From: Meinhardsimonia xiamenensis
GTDB lineage: Bacteria > Pseudomonadota > Alphaproteobacteria > Rhodobacterales > Rhodobacteraceae
Length of the DNA stretch: 64,000 nt
Direction of reading: 5' to 3'
Assembly (NCBI RefSeq): GCF_900102905.1
Contig: NZ_FNFV01000002.1
Coordinates: forward strand, 1-64,000
In this document: positions 55,103-63,278 of the stretch, piece after piece
Numbering within the stretch: position 1 is the stretch's first letter
How the letters are laid out: each line of letters opens with the position of its first letter
Made by a program: the position numbers and the translations under genes
The notes under the pieces: model-generated
Told to the model about the DNA's origin: nothing
What the model saw: the letters and a program-made list of their open reading frames with translations, nothing else
Databases searched by the model: none

Positions 55103-56040
55103 GCTGCCCTCCTTCGGCGCAGGTTGCGCGCCAGAAGCTCCATCACCGCCATGCGCACCGCAACGCCCATCTCCACCTGATCCTGGATCACCGAGCGGTT
55201 GATGTCGTCGGCGAGCGTGCCGTCGATCTCGACCCCGCGGTTCATCGGGCCGGGGTGCATGACGATGGCATCATCGGCGGCATGGGCGAGCTTCTCGGCA
55301 TCGAGCCCGTAACGATGGTAGTATTCACGTTCGGAGGGAATGAAGCCGCCGTCCATCCGCTCCTTCTGCAGCCGCAGCATCATCACCACATCCGCGCCCT
55401 TGAGCCCCTCGCGCATGTCCTCGAACACCTCCACCCCGAAGCTGTCTATTCCCGCGGGCATGAGGGTGGGTGGCCCGATGAGGCGGATGCGGCTTTCCAT
55501 CTTGCCCAGAAGCAGGATGTTGGAACGGGCAACGCGCGAGTGGGCGATGTCGCCGCAGATCGCCACGGTGAGCCGATGAAGCCGGCCCTTGGCGCGGCGG
55601 ATGGTCAGCGCGTCGAGCAGCGCCTGGGTGGGGTGCTCGTGCCGCCCGTCGCCGGCGTTGATGACCGCGCAGTTGACCTTCTGGGCGAGCAGATCGACCG
55701 CCCCGGACTGGGGATGGCGGACGACGAGAAGGTCGGGGTGCATGGCATTGAGGGTGAGCGCGGTGTCGATCAGCGTCTCGCCCTTCTTGATGGAGCTTGC
55801 CTGCATCGACATGTTCATCACATCCGCCCCCAGCCGCTTGCCGGCAAGCTCGAAGGAGGCCTGGGTGCGGGTGGAGGCCTCGAAGAACATGTTGATCTGG
55901 GTGAGGCCCGCGAGCGCGTCGGCATGCTTGCGCGGGCCGCGGTTGAGCTCGACGTAGCCCTCGGCGAGGTCGAGCACGGCGAGGATTTCGTCAGGGCCCA
56001 GATGCTCGATGCCCAGGAGGTGATCCTTGCGGAATGTCAT
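55099..56040 (-). CDS. pyrB: Aspartate carbamoyltransferase catalytic subunit
   Basis: PyrB makes carbamoyl-aspartate, the committed step of pyrimidine synthesis. The 313-residue product has the carbamoyl-phosphate motif [20 protein letters not shown], the [12 protein letters not shown] 80s loop, [15 protein letters not shown] and the [12 protein letters not shown] segment. No pyrI regulatory gene follows; instead the inactive PyrC homologue overlaps by 4 bp. A good promoter (TTGCCG-18-TATAAG) and an inverted repeat lie just upstream. Confidence 0.96.
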   Translation of the reverse strand: MTFRKDHLLGIEHLGPDEILAVLDLAEGYVELNRGPRKHADALAGLTQINMFFEASTRTQASFELAGKRLGADVMNMSMQASSIKKGETLIDTALTLNAMHPDLLVVRHPQSGAVDLLAQKVNCAVINAGDGRHEHPTQALLDALTIRRAKGRLHRLTVAICGDIAHSRVARSNILLLGKMESRIRLIGPPTLMPAGIDSFGVEVFEDMREGLKGADVVMMLRLQKERMDGGFIPSEREYYHRYGLDAEKLAHAADDAIVMHPGPMNRGVEIDGTLADDINRSVIQDQVEMGVAVRMAVMELLARNLRRRRAA

Positions 56041-56069
56041 CGTTGCGCCCCGCCCTTGTCTTTCGGGCG

Positions 56070-56099
56070 CTTATAGGGCGGGGCAACGGTGGCCGGCAA
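56070..56099 (-). promoter_or_regulatory. Candidate pyrB promoter flanked by inverted repeat
   Basis: On the minus strand, TTGCCG (56099-56094), 18 nt and TATAAG (56075-56070) precede pyrB. An imperfect 13-bp inverted repeat (GGGCGGGGCAACG at 56076-56088 with CGTTGC(GC)CCCGCCC at 56041-56055) brackets the -10 box and could be an operator. Confidence 0.55.
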
Positions 56100-56262
56100 G
56101 CGCGGGTAATCGCCCGCAGCGAGAGGCGGCGGACCGGGGGGCGAGGCCCGGACGGGGGAATGGGTATTTTCACCAGGGTGATGGAACAGGACGCTGGCGC
56201 TGCCGTCCGGCCGGGCCGGGCAAGGGCGCGTCGGATCGCGGGGGCGGCCGGTCGCGGGGCCG

Positions 56263-56291
56263 TTTACCTTGCCCGCGCTTCCACCTAGCTT
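56263..56291 (+). promoter_or_regulatory. Candidate promoter giving a leaderless udg transcript
   Basis: TTTACC (56263-56268), 17 nt and TAGCTT (56286-56291) end 6 nt before the ATG at 56298. No Shine-Dalgarno sequence is present, consistent with initiation at the start codon. The -10 match is only fair. Confidence 0.4.
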
Positions 56292-56297
56292 CGCGGC

Positions 56298-57104
56298 ATG
56301 GGACGCGATCTCACACAGGCCGAGATTCGGGCGCTTCTGGAGTGGCAGGCGGAGCTGGGCGCCGACGAGGCGATCGGCGAGACGCCCCTCAACCGCTACG
56401 AGCTGCCCGAGGAGGCGCCGCGCGTGCTGGACAAGCCCGTGGCGCGGGGGGAGCGGCCCACTGATTCGCTGGCGCCGGCGCCGGCGCAGGCAGAGGCGAC
56501 CGATCCGGTCGCCGTTGCCCGCGCCGCGGCCGAGCGGGCGCAGAGCCTTGAGGAGCTGCGCGCGGCGATGGAGGCTTTCGATCTGTGCGAGCTCAAGCGG
56601 GGCGCGCGCCAGCTTGTGTTTGCCGACGGCAACCCGGAGGCGCGGGTGATGATCGTGGGCGAGGCACCCGGCCGCGACGAGGACCGCATCGGGCGACCCT
56701 TCGTGGGCCGGGCGGGCCAGCTTCTTGACCGGATGCTGGCGGCGATCGGGCTCTCGCGCAACGCACCCGACCCCGCGCATGCCGTCTACATCACCAATGT
56801 GCTGCCTTGGCGGCCGCCGCAGAACCGCGACCCCACGCCGCAGGAAATCGCCATGATGCTGCCGTTTCTCAAGCGGCACATCGAGCTTGTCGACCCCGAG
56901 GTGCTGGTGCTGATGGGCAATATCGCCACCCAGGCGCTTCTGGGCCGGCGCGGCATCACGCGGCTGCGCGGGCAATGGACGGAAGTGATGGGCCGGCCGG
57001 CACTGCCGATGTTCCACCCCGCCTATCTTCTGCGGAATCCCCATGCCAAGCGCGAGGCATGGGCCGATCTTCTCGAGCTGCAGGCGAAACTGAACGGGAA
57101 GTGA
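56298..57104 (+). CDS. Uracil-DNA glycosylase family protein (family 4/5-like), no Fe-S cysteine set
   Basis: The 268-residue product has a C-terminal UDG domain: motif [36 protein letters not shown], and motif [11 protein letters not shown]. The N-terminal ~80 residues are a less conserved Ala/Pro-rich region. Classic family 4 enzymes hold a [4Fe-4S] cluster with four Cys, but the whole protein has a single Cys (Cys97), so that cluster cannot form in the usual way. It likely removes uracil or a related lesion. A metallophosphoesterase follows one base after the stop. Confidence 0.85.
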   Translation: MGRDLTQAEIRALLEWQAELGADEAIGETPLNRYELPEEAPRVLDKPVARGERPTDSLAPAPAQAEATDPVAVARAAAERAQSLEELRAAMEAFDLCELKRGARQLVFADGNPEARVMIVGEAPGRDEDRIGRPFVGRAGQLLDRMLAAIGLSRNAPDPAHAVYITNVLPWRPPQNRDPTPQEIAMMLPFLKRHIELVDPEVLVLMGNIATQALLGRRGITRLRGQWTEVMGRPALPMFHPAYLLRNPHAKREAWADLLELQAKLNGK

Positions 57105-57105
57105 C

Positions 57106-57717
57106 ATGCGCATTCTGGCCTTTTCCGACCTGCACCTCTCCCGCACCCGCGCCGAGGCGCTGGTGGAGGCGAGCCGGGGTGTCGATCTCGTCATCGGCGC
57201 GGGCGACTTCTGCAACGCGCGCGCCGGGCTCGATCAGGCGATGGCGATGCTCTCGGGCCTCGCCGCCCCGCTTCTTGCGGTGCCGGGCAATGCCGAAAGC
57301 GCCGAAGAGCTGCGCGCGGCGGCACCTGAGGCGACGGTGTTGCACGGGGAGGGTGCGGTGATCGGGGGCGTGCGCTTCTTCGGCCTTGGCGGCGGGGTGC
57401 CGGTGACACCCTTCGGCGCCTGGTCCTTCGATCTGACGGAGGCGGCGGCGGAGGAACTGCTCGCTGCCTGCGAGGCGGCCGATGTGCTTGTCACCCACTC
57501 CCCGCCCAAGGGCGTGGCGGATGCGACGTCCGCGGGGCTTTCGGTTGGCTCCACGGCGATCCGAGCCGCCATCGAGCGGCTGCAGCCGGCGCTTGCGCTT
57601 TGCGGCCATGTCCATGAAGCATGGCGGCAGGAAGGGCGGATCGGCAGAACGCGCGTCGTCAATCTCGGCCCGTTTGCGCATGTGTTCGAGGTGTCGCCGG
57701 AAGCGGGCGGCCAGTGA
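57106..57717 (+). CDS. Metallophosphoesterase family protein
   Basis: The 203-residue product has the calcineurin-like set: FSDLHLS (Asp, His), IGAGDFCNA (Gly-Asp), VPGNAES in place of the usual GNH(D/E), VTHSPPKG (His) and LCGHVHEA. The missing His in motif 3 could alter catalysis, although such variants are known in YfcE-like small esterases. No membrane segment is seen. It is tightly coupled to the glycosylase gene upstream and precedes moaB by 16 bp. Confidence 0.85.
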   Translation: MRILAFSDLHLSRTRAEALVEASRGVDLVIGAGDFCNARAGLDQAMAMLSGLAAPLLAVPGNAESAEELRAAAPEATVLHGEGAVIGGVRFFGLGGGVPVTPFGAWSFDLTEAAAEELLAACEAADVLVTHSPPKGVADATSAGLSVGSTAIRAAIERLQPALALCGHVHEAWRQEGRIGRTRVVNLGPFAHVFEVSPEAGGQ

Positions 57718-57733
57718 AGGGGGAGGCGTCGAG

Positions 57734-58276
57734 ATGAGCCGGATTGACGAGAGCAGGGAATTCATCCCGGTCCGCATCGCGGTGCTGACGGTGTCGGACA
57801 CGCGCAGCCTCGCCGAGGACCGCTCGGGCGACACGCTGGTGCAGCGCATCAAGGCGGCGGGTCACATCCTCGCCGACCGCAAGATCCTGCCTGACGAGCG
57901 TGAGGAGATCGCTGCGCAGCTGCGTGCCTGGTGCGCCGATCCGAACGTTGACGTGATCATTTCCACGGGCGGCACGGGGCTGACCGGCCGCGATGTGACG
58001 GTGGAGGCGCACCGCGACGTCTATGAAAAGGAGATCGAGGCCTTCGCCACCGTCTTCACCATCGTCTCGATGCAGAAGGTCGGCACCTCCGCCGTGCAGA
58101 GCCGGGCCACGGGCGGCGTGGCGCAGGGCACCTATCTCTTCGCGCTTCCGGGCAGCCCCGGTGCCTGCCGTGACGCCTGGGACGAGATCCTCGCCTTCCA
58201 GCTCGACTACCGCCACCGGCCCTGCAACTTCGTCGAGATCATGCCGCGGCTCGACGAGCATCTGCGACGGAAGTGA
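57734..58276 (+). CDS. moaB: Molybdenum cofactor biosynthesis protein MoaB
   Basis: MoaB adenylates molybdopterin in molybdenum-cofactor synthesis. The 180-residue product has [20 protein letters not shown], the MPT-binding [15 protein letters not shown] and the [17 protein letters not shown] signature. The start at 57734 (GGGAGGCGTCGAG upstream) gives [14 protein letters not shown]; a longer upstream frame overlaps the esterase and is rejected. Confidence 0.95.
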   Translation: MSRIDESREFIPVRIAVLTVSDTRSLAEDRSGDTLVQRIKAAGHILADRKILPDEREEIAAQLRAWCADPNVDVIISTGGTGLTGRDVTVEAHRDVYEKEIEAFATVFTIVSMQKVGTSAVQSRATGGVAQGTYLFALPGSPGACRDAWDEILAFQLDYRHRPCNFVEIMPRLDEHLRRK

Positions 58277-58309
58277 GCGCGGGGCGCGTATCAGCCTGTG
58301 CATTGGAGA

Positions 58310-58338
58310 TTGGAGGGCAGTTGCGCCGGCACTATCTT
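58310..58338 (+). promoter_or_regulatory. Candidate promoter of the RND operon with operator-like inverted repeat
   Basis: TTGGAG (58310-58315), 17 nt and TATCTT (58333-58338) precede the adaptor gene. CCGGCAC (58326-58332) and GTGCCGG (58342-58348) form a 7-bp inverted repeat with a 9-bp spacer covering the -10 box, a typical repressor position. Confidence 0.5.
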
Positions 58339-58370
58339 GAGGTGCCGGACCATGCGGGAGTTGCGCGCCG

Positions 58371-59831
58371 ATGCGTTTTCTGCGCCGCACGCTTGTGGGG
58401 CTGTTTCTCGCCGCGCTGACGGCGGGGCTGCTGGCGCTTGCAGGAGATCTTCTCGTCTCGGCGCTGCAGGCGCGCTGGGCGAAGGAAGACCGGCCGTTTC
58501 GGGCAAGCGAGAGGGTTTTTGCCGTTGACGTGGTGCGCGTGGAGCCGGGCCGCGTGACGCCGGTAATCACCAGCTTCGGCGAAATCAGAAGCCGCAGGGC
58601 GCTTGACCTGCGCGCCGCGGCCGGCGGGCCGGTGATCGCCATCGGCCCCAACTTCGAGGAAGGGGGGCGGGTGGAGGCGGGCGAGCTGCTCTTCGCCATC
58701 GATCCGGCTGATGCGGAAGCCGCGCGGGATGTCGCCCGCACCGATCTGGCCGAGGCCGAGGCGGAGCTTGCCGAGGCCACGCGGGCGGTGACGCTGGCAG
58801 GGGATGATCTTCAGGCGGCGCTCGAACAGGAGGCGCTGCGGGTGCAGGCGCTCGAGCGGCAGAAGAGCCTGCTTGCCCGCGGCGTGGGCACCGAGGCGGC
58901 GGTGGAGGCGGCCGCACTGGCCGCGGCCTCGGCAAAGCAGGCGGTGGTCTCGCGCCGGCAGGCTCTGGCGCAGGCCGAGGCGCGGGTGGATCAGGCCCGC
59001 ACGGCGCTCGAGCGGCGGCGCATCGCGCTTGCCGAGGCCGAGCGGCGGGTGGCCGAGACGGAAGCACGGGCCGAATTCGCCGGCACGCTCGCAGATGTGA
59101 CGCTGGTGGAGGGCGCAATCATTCAGGCCGGTGAACGTGTCGCGCGACTCATCGACGCCGCTGCGCTGGAGGTCGCCTTTCGCCTGTCCGCCCAGCAGTA
59201 TGCGCGCCTTCTTGGGCCGGACGGGCGGCTCTTGCCCGCGCACGTTAGCGTGTCGCTCGAGGTGCTGGGGCTCGACATCACCGCCAGCGGCCGGATCAGC
59301 CGCGAGAGCGCCGTGGTCGGCGAGGGGCAGACAGGCCGGCAGCTTTTCGCCACGCTCGAGGCGGCGCGCGGCTTCCGGCCCGGCGATTTCGTCACCGTCA
59401 CCATCGAGGAGCCGGAGCTTGAGGGCGTCGCGCTCCTGCCGGCCACGGCGGTTGACGGCGCCGGGCGGGTGCTGGTGGTGGGCGAGGGCGAGCGGCTTGA
59501 GGTCGCACAGGTGGAGGTGCTGCGCCGTCAGGGCGACGCGGTGATCGTTGCTGCGGGCGCGCTCGCGGGGCGCGAGGTGGTGGCCCGACGCTCGCCGCTT
59601 CTGGGCGAGGGCATCCGCGTGCGGCCGCTGCGCGACACGGGCGAAGAGGCGCCGCCCCCCGAGCCGGAAATGCTGGAGCTTTCCGAGGAGCGGCGGGCGC
59701 GGCTCATTGCCTTCATCCAGTCGAACGAACGCATGCCTCGGGAGGTGAAGGAGCGCCTTGTTGGCCAGCTTTCCCAGCCGAAGGTTCCCGCCGCCATGGT
59801 CGCCCGCCTCGAGTCGCGGATGGGAGGCTGA
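58371..59831 (+). CDS. RND efflux periplasmic adaptor (membrane fusion) protein
   Basis: The 486-residue product begins with an N-terminal membrane anchor (MRFLRRTLVGLFLAALTAGL), then a barrel-sandwich half (ALDLRAAAGGPVIAIGPNFE), a long alpha-helical hairpin rich in Ala/Glu/Arg (residues ~120-240), the second half-barrel (AEFAGTLADVTLVEGAIIQA) and a beta-barrel domain (PGDFVTVTIEEPELEGVALL). It couples the permease to an outer-membrane channel; no TolC-type gene is in the window. The stop lies 4 bp before the permease gene. Confidence 0.92.
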   Translation: MRFLRRTLVGLFLAALTAGLLALAGDLLVSALQARWAKEDRPFRASERVFAVDVVRVEPGRVTPVITSFGEIRSRRALDLRAAAGGPVIAIGPNFEEGGRVEAGELLFAIDPADAEAARDVARTDLAEAEAELAEATRAVTLAGDDLQAALEQEALRVQALERQKSLLARGVGTEAAVEAAALAAASAKQAVVSRRQALAQAEARVDQARTALERRRIALAEAERRVAETEARAEFAGTLADVTLVEGAIIQAGERVARLIDAAALEVAFRLSAQQYARLLGPDGRLLPAHVSVSLEVLGLDITASGRISRESAVVGEGQTGRQLFATLEAARGFRPGDFVTVTIEEPELEGVALLPATAVDGAGRVLVVGEGERLEVAQVEVLRRQGDAVIVAAGALAGREVVARRSPLLGEGIRVRPLRDTGEEAPPPEPEMLELSEERRARLIAFIQSNERMPREVKERLVGQLSQPKVPAAMVARLESRMGG

Positions 59832-59835
59832 GGCG

Positions 59836-62800
59836 ATGGCGGAGCGTTTCGCCCGGCTGGGCGGGCTTCTTTCCTATTTCACCCGCCACCGCACCGCGGC
59901 GAATCTGCTTCTGGTCGTGCTGGTCGCGCTTGGCCTTGCCGCGGCACCGCGCATGCGGGCGCAGTTCTTTCCCGATGTGGTGATCGAGACGGTGAGCGTC
60001 TCGGTTGCCTGGCCCGGCGCGGGGGCGGAGGATGTCGATGCCGGCATCGTGCAGCTGCTCGAGCCCGCGCTTCTCGCGGTGGAAGGGGTGGAGAGCAGCA
60101 CCGCCGTCTCGCGCGAGGGCGGCGCCACCATCATGCTCGACTTCGAGCCGGGCTGGGACATGGCCCGCGCCGCCGACGAGGTGCAGGCGGCCGTCGATGC
60201 CGTCACCACGCTGCCCGAGGAGGCCGAGGAGCCGCAGGTGCGGCGCGGTGCCTGGCGCGACCGGGTGACCGATGTGGTCATCACCGGCCCGGTGGGGGTG
60301 GAGCAGCTCGGCCGGTTTGCCGACGAGTTCGTCACCCGCCTTTTCGCCGAGGGCGTCACGCGCACCACCATCCGCGGCGTGGCCGCGCCCGAGATCGTGG
60401 TGGAGGTGCCCTCCATCGCGCTCATCCGCCATGACCTGACCATGGCCGAAATCGCTGCCGCGATCGCCGAGGAGGCCGCCGCCGACCCTGCCGGCGATGT
60501 GGAGGGAGCGAATGCGCGCGTGCGCACCGGAAGCCCCAAGCGCAGCGCCGCCGAGATCGCCGCCATCGCGCTGCGCTCCAACCCCGATGGCTCGAAGCTC
60601 ACCATCGGCGATGTCGGCCGCGTGATCGAGGGCGGGGCGGATCGCGACCGCGCCTATTTCGTGGGGGAAAATCCGGCTGTGTCGATCCGCGTCGACCGCT
60701 CCGACCTGGGCGACGCCATCGGCATCCAGCGCACGGTGGAGAAGGTGGCGGCCGAAATGGCGCCGGCGCTGCCCGAGGGCGTGAGCATCGACCTCATCCG
60801 CACGCGCGCCGAATACATCACCGGGCGGCTGAAGATCCTCATGGACAACGGCCTGTTGGGGCTGGGGCTCGTTCTCGCGCTTCTGTTCCTGTTTCTCAAC
60901 GCGCGCACGGCCTTCTGGGTGGCCGCGGGCATTCCGGTGGCGATGGCGGCTACCATCGCGCTGATGTACGCCTTCGGGCTGACCATCAACATGATCTCGC
61001 TCTTTGCGCTCATCATCACGCTGGGCATCGTGGTCGATGACGCCATCGTGGTGGGGGAGCATGCCGACTTCCGCGCGCGGCGGCTGGGCGAAGGTCCGGT
61101 CGAGGCGTCCGAGAACGCCGCGCGGATCATGTTCGCGCCGGTGTTCTCGGCCACCATGACCACCGTCATTGCCTTCTTCGGCCTTGTCGCCATTGGCGGC
61201 CGCTTCGGCGACCTGATCGCCGACATTCCCTTCACCGTGATCGTGGTGCTGCTTGCCTCGCTCGTGGAGTGCTTCCTGATCCTGCCCAACCACATGGCGC
61301 ATTCCCTGCGCCACTCGGCAAGGCGCCACTGGTACGACCTGCCGAGCCGGGCCGTGAACGCGGCCTTCGGATGGTTCCGCGAAACCCTGTTCAGGCGGCT
61401 GATGCGGGTGGTCATCCACGCCCGTTATCCGGTGCTGGCCGGGTTGGTGGCGCTTCTGGCCTGGCAGGCGGCAGCGTTCATCCGCGGTGATCTGCCGTGG
61501 CGCTTCTTCAACGCGCCCGAACAGGGCTCGGTCACCGGGAACTTCGCCATGGCGCCGGCAGCGCGGCGCGAAGACACGCTCGCCCAGCTGCGCGAGATGC
61601 AGCGCGCGGTGGAGGCGGTCGCCCGGCGCTACGAGGCGCAATACGGGCGCAACCCGGTCGAATACGTGATCGCCGAGATCGGCGGCAATGCCGGGCCCGG
61701 GCTCTCGGGCTCCGACACCAGGGAGCCGCATCAGCTGGGCGCCATCTCCATCGAGCTCATCGATGCCGACCTTCGCCCCTACTCTTCCTTCGCCTTCGTG
61801 GCCGATCTGCAGGAGGAGGTGCGCCCCCATCCGCTGAGCGAGACGATCAGCTTCCGCGGCTGGCGGTCCGGACCCGGCGGCGATGCGCTCGATGTCGAGC
61901 TTTACGGCGCGGACGGGGAAACGCTCAAGGCGGCCGCCGAGGAGCTCAAGCGCATGCTTGCCACCTTCCCCGAGGTCAGCGGCCTTGAGGACAGCCTTGC
62001 CTATGACAAGGAGGAGTTCATTCTCGATCTCACCCCGCAGGGGCAGGCGCTGGGCTTCACCATCGACGCGTTGGGGCGTGTCCTGCGCAACCGGCTGAAC
62101 GGCATCGAGGCGGCGAGCTTCCCCGACGGTCCGCGTTCGGCAACGATCAGGGTGGAGCTGCCCGCGGGCGAGCTGACGGCCGATTTCCTCGACCGGATGC
62201 AGATCAGGAGCCCGGCGGGCGAGTACGTGAGCCTTTCGGACATCGTCAGCGTCGAACGGCGTGCGGGCTTTTCCACCGTCAGGCGGGAGAACGGGCTGCG
62301 GGTTGTCTCCGTCACCGGCGACATCGCCGAGGACGACGCCGCCCGCGCCGCCGAGATCGACGCGCGGTTGCGGGATGAACTGCTGCCACAGATCGAGGAG
62401 CGCTTCGGCATCTCCATCCGCCTTGCCGGGATTGCGGAGGAGGAAAGCGCGTTTCTGTCGGATGCGCGCACGGGCTTTCTTCTGTGCCTGCTCGGCATCT
62501 ACCTGACGCTTGCGTGGATCTTCGCCAGCTGGTCGCGGCCGCTGGTGGTGATGGCGGTGATCCCCTTCGGGCTCATCGGTGCCTTCTGGGGCCACCAGCA
62601 CTGGGACGTGCCGCTCAGCATGTTTTCGGTGGTGGGGCTCATCGGCATGACCGGCATCATCATCAACGACTCGATCGTGCTGGTGACCACGGTGGACGCC
62701 TACGCACGCGAGCGCGGGCTCTTTCCCGCCATCGTCGACGCCGCCTGCGACCGGCTGCGGGCGGTGCTGCTGACCACGGCGACCACCGTGCTGGGGCTTG

Positions 62801-63264
62801 CGCCGCTCCTTTACGAGACCTCTCAGCAGGCGCAGTTTCTCAAGCCCACGGTGATCACGCTGGTCTATGGCCTCGGCTTCGGCATGGTGCTGGTGCTGCT
62901 GCTGGTGCCGGTGCTTCTGGGCATCGGGCAAGACATTGGGCGGCACATCCGCGCCCTGCGCCGGGCGCTCGGCCGGCCACTGCGCGCGCGTGGCATCGGC
63001 CTGGCAGCTGCGGGCGGCCTTGTGGGGGTCGTGGTGCTGTTTGCGCTGACGCTTGGCGCGGTGTTCGTGCGCGGCCGCCTGCCGTCGGGGGTGGAAGCGC
63101 TTCTGGCTGCTCTGCCGGTGCCGATTCGGGTTGCGGCACCGGCGCCGACGGCGCTCGGGGTGTTTCTTGCCGGCGCCGCGCTATGGCTTCTCGCGCTCTA
63201 TGTGGTTGCGGCTTTGGCGATGGCGCTGTCGGGGCGGCAGCGGCGGGCGCGCGGGGCGGGTTGA
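59836..63264 (+). CDS. RND efflux transporter permease (AcrB/MdtB-type)
   Basis: The 1142-residue product has the RND layout: helix 1 (TAANLLLVVLVALGLAAAPR), large periplasmic loops, the proton-relay motif ITLGIVVDDAIVVGEHADF near residue 400 (paired Asp), and the second-half repeat with VGLIGMTGIIINDSIVLVTT. It lacks the usual C-terminal end after helix 12 and instead extends about 90 residues with two or three more hydrophobic segments (GIGLAAAGGLVGVVVLFALT and GVFLAGAALWLLALYVVAAL). The substrate is unknown. It is co-transcribed with the adaptor. Confidence 0.93.
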   Translation: MAERFARLGGLLSYFTRHRTAANLLLVVLVALGLAAAPRMRAQFFPDVVIETVSVSVAWPGAGAEDVDAGIVQLLEPALLAVEGVESSTAVSREGGATIMLDFEPGWDMARAADEVQAAVDAVTTLPEEAEEPQVRRGAWRDRVTDVVITGPVGVEQLGRFADEFVTRLFAEGVTRTTIRGVAAPEIVVEVPSIALIRHDLTMAEIAAAIAEEAAADPAGDVEGANARVRTGSPKRSAAEIAAIALRSNPDGSKLTIGDVGRVIEGGADRDRAYFVGENPAVSIRVDRSDLGDAIGIQRTVEKVAAEMAPALPEGVSIDLIRTRAEYITGRLKILMDNGLLGLGLVLALLFLFLNARTAFWVAAGIPVAMAATIALMYAFGLTINMISLFALIITLGIVVDDAIVVGEHADFRARRLGEGPVEASENAARIMFAPVFSATMTTVIAFFGLVAIGGRFGDLIADIPFTVIVVLLASLVECFLILPNHMAHSLRHSARRHWYDLPSRAVNAAFGWFRETLFRRLMRVVIHARYPVLAGLVALLAWQAAAFIRGDLPWRFFNAPEQGSVTGNFAMAPAARREDTLAQLREMQRAVEAVARRYEAQYGRNPVEYVIAEIGGNAGPGLSGSDTREPHQLGAISIELIDADLRPYSSFAFVADLQEEVRPHPLSETISFRGWRSGPGGDALDVELYGADGETLKAAAEELKRMLATFPEVSGLEDSLAYDKEEFILDLTPQGQALGFTIDALGRVLRNRLNGIEAASFPDGPRSATIRVELPAGELTADFLDRMQIRSPAGEYVSLSDIVSVERRAGFSTVRRENGLRVVSVTGDIAEDDAARAAEIDARLRDELLPQIEERFGISIRLAGIAEEESAFLSDARTGFLLCLLGIYLTLAWIFASWSRPLVVMAVIPFGLIGAFWGHQHWDVPLSMFSVVGLIGMTGIIINDSIVLVTTVDAYARERGLFPAIVDAACDRLRAVLLTTATTVLGLAPLLYETSQQAQFLKPTVITLVYGLGFGMVLVLLLVPVLLGIGQDIGRHIRALRRALGRPLRARGIGLAAAGGLVGVVVLFALTLGAVFVRGRLPSGVEALLAALPVPIRVAAPAPTALGVFLAGAALWLLALYVVAALAMALSGRQRRARGAG

Positions 63265-63278
63265 GGCCGGCTCACCCC

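Noticed and set aside
59713-62946. Open frame of 1077 codons on the minus strand opposite the RND permease gene
   Set aside because: It is a shadow of GC-rich codon bias: very His/Arg/Asp-rich, no recognisable domain, and fully antisense to a confidently identified gene.
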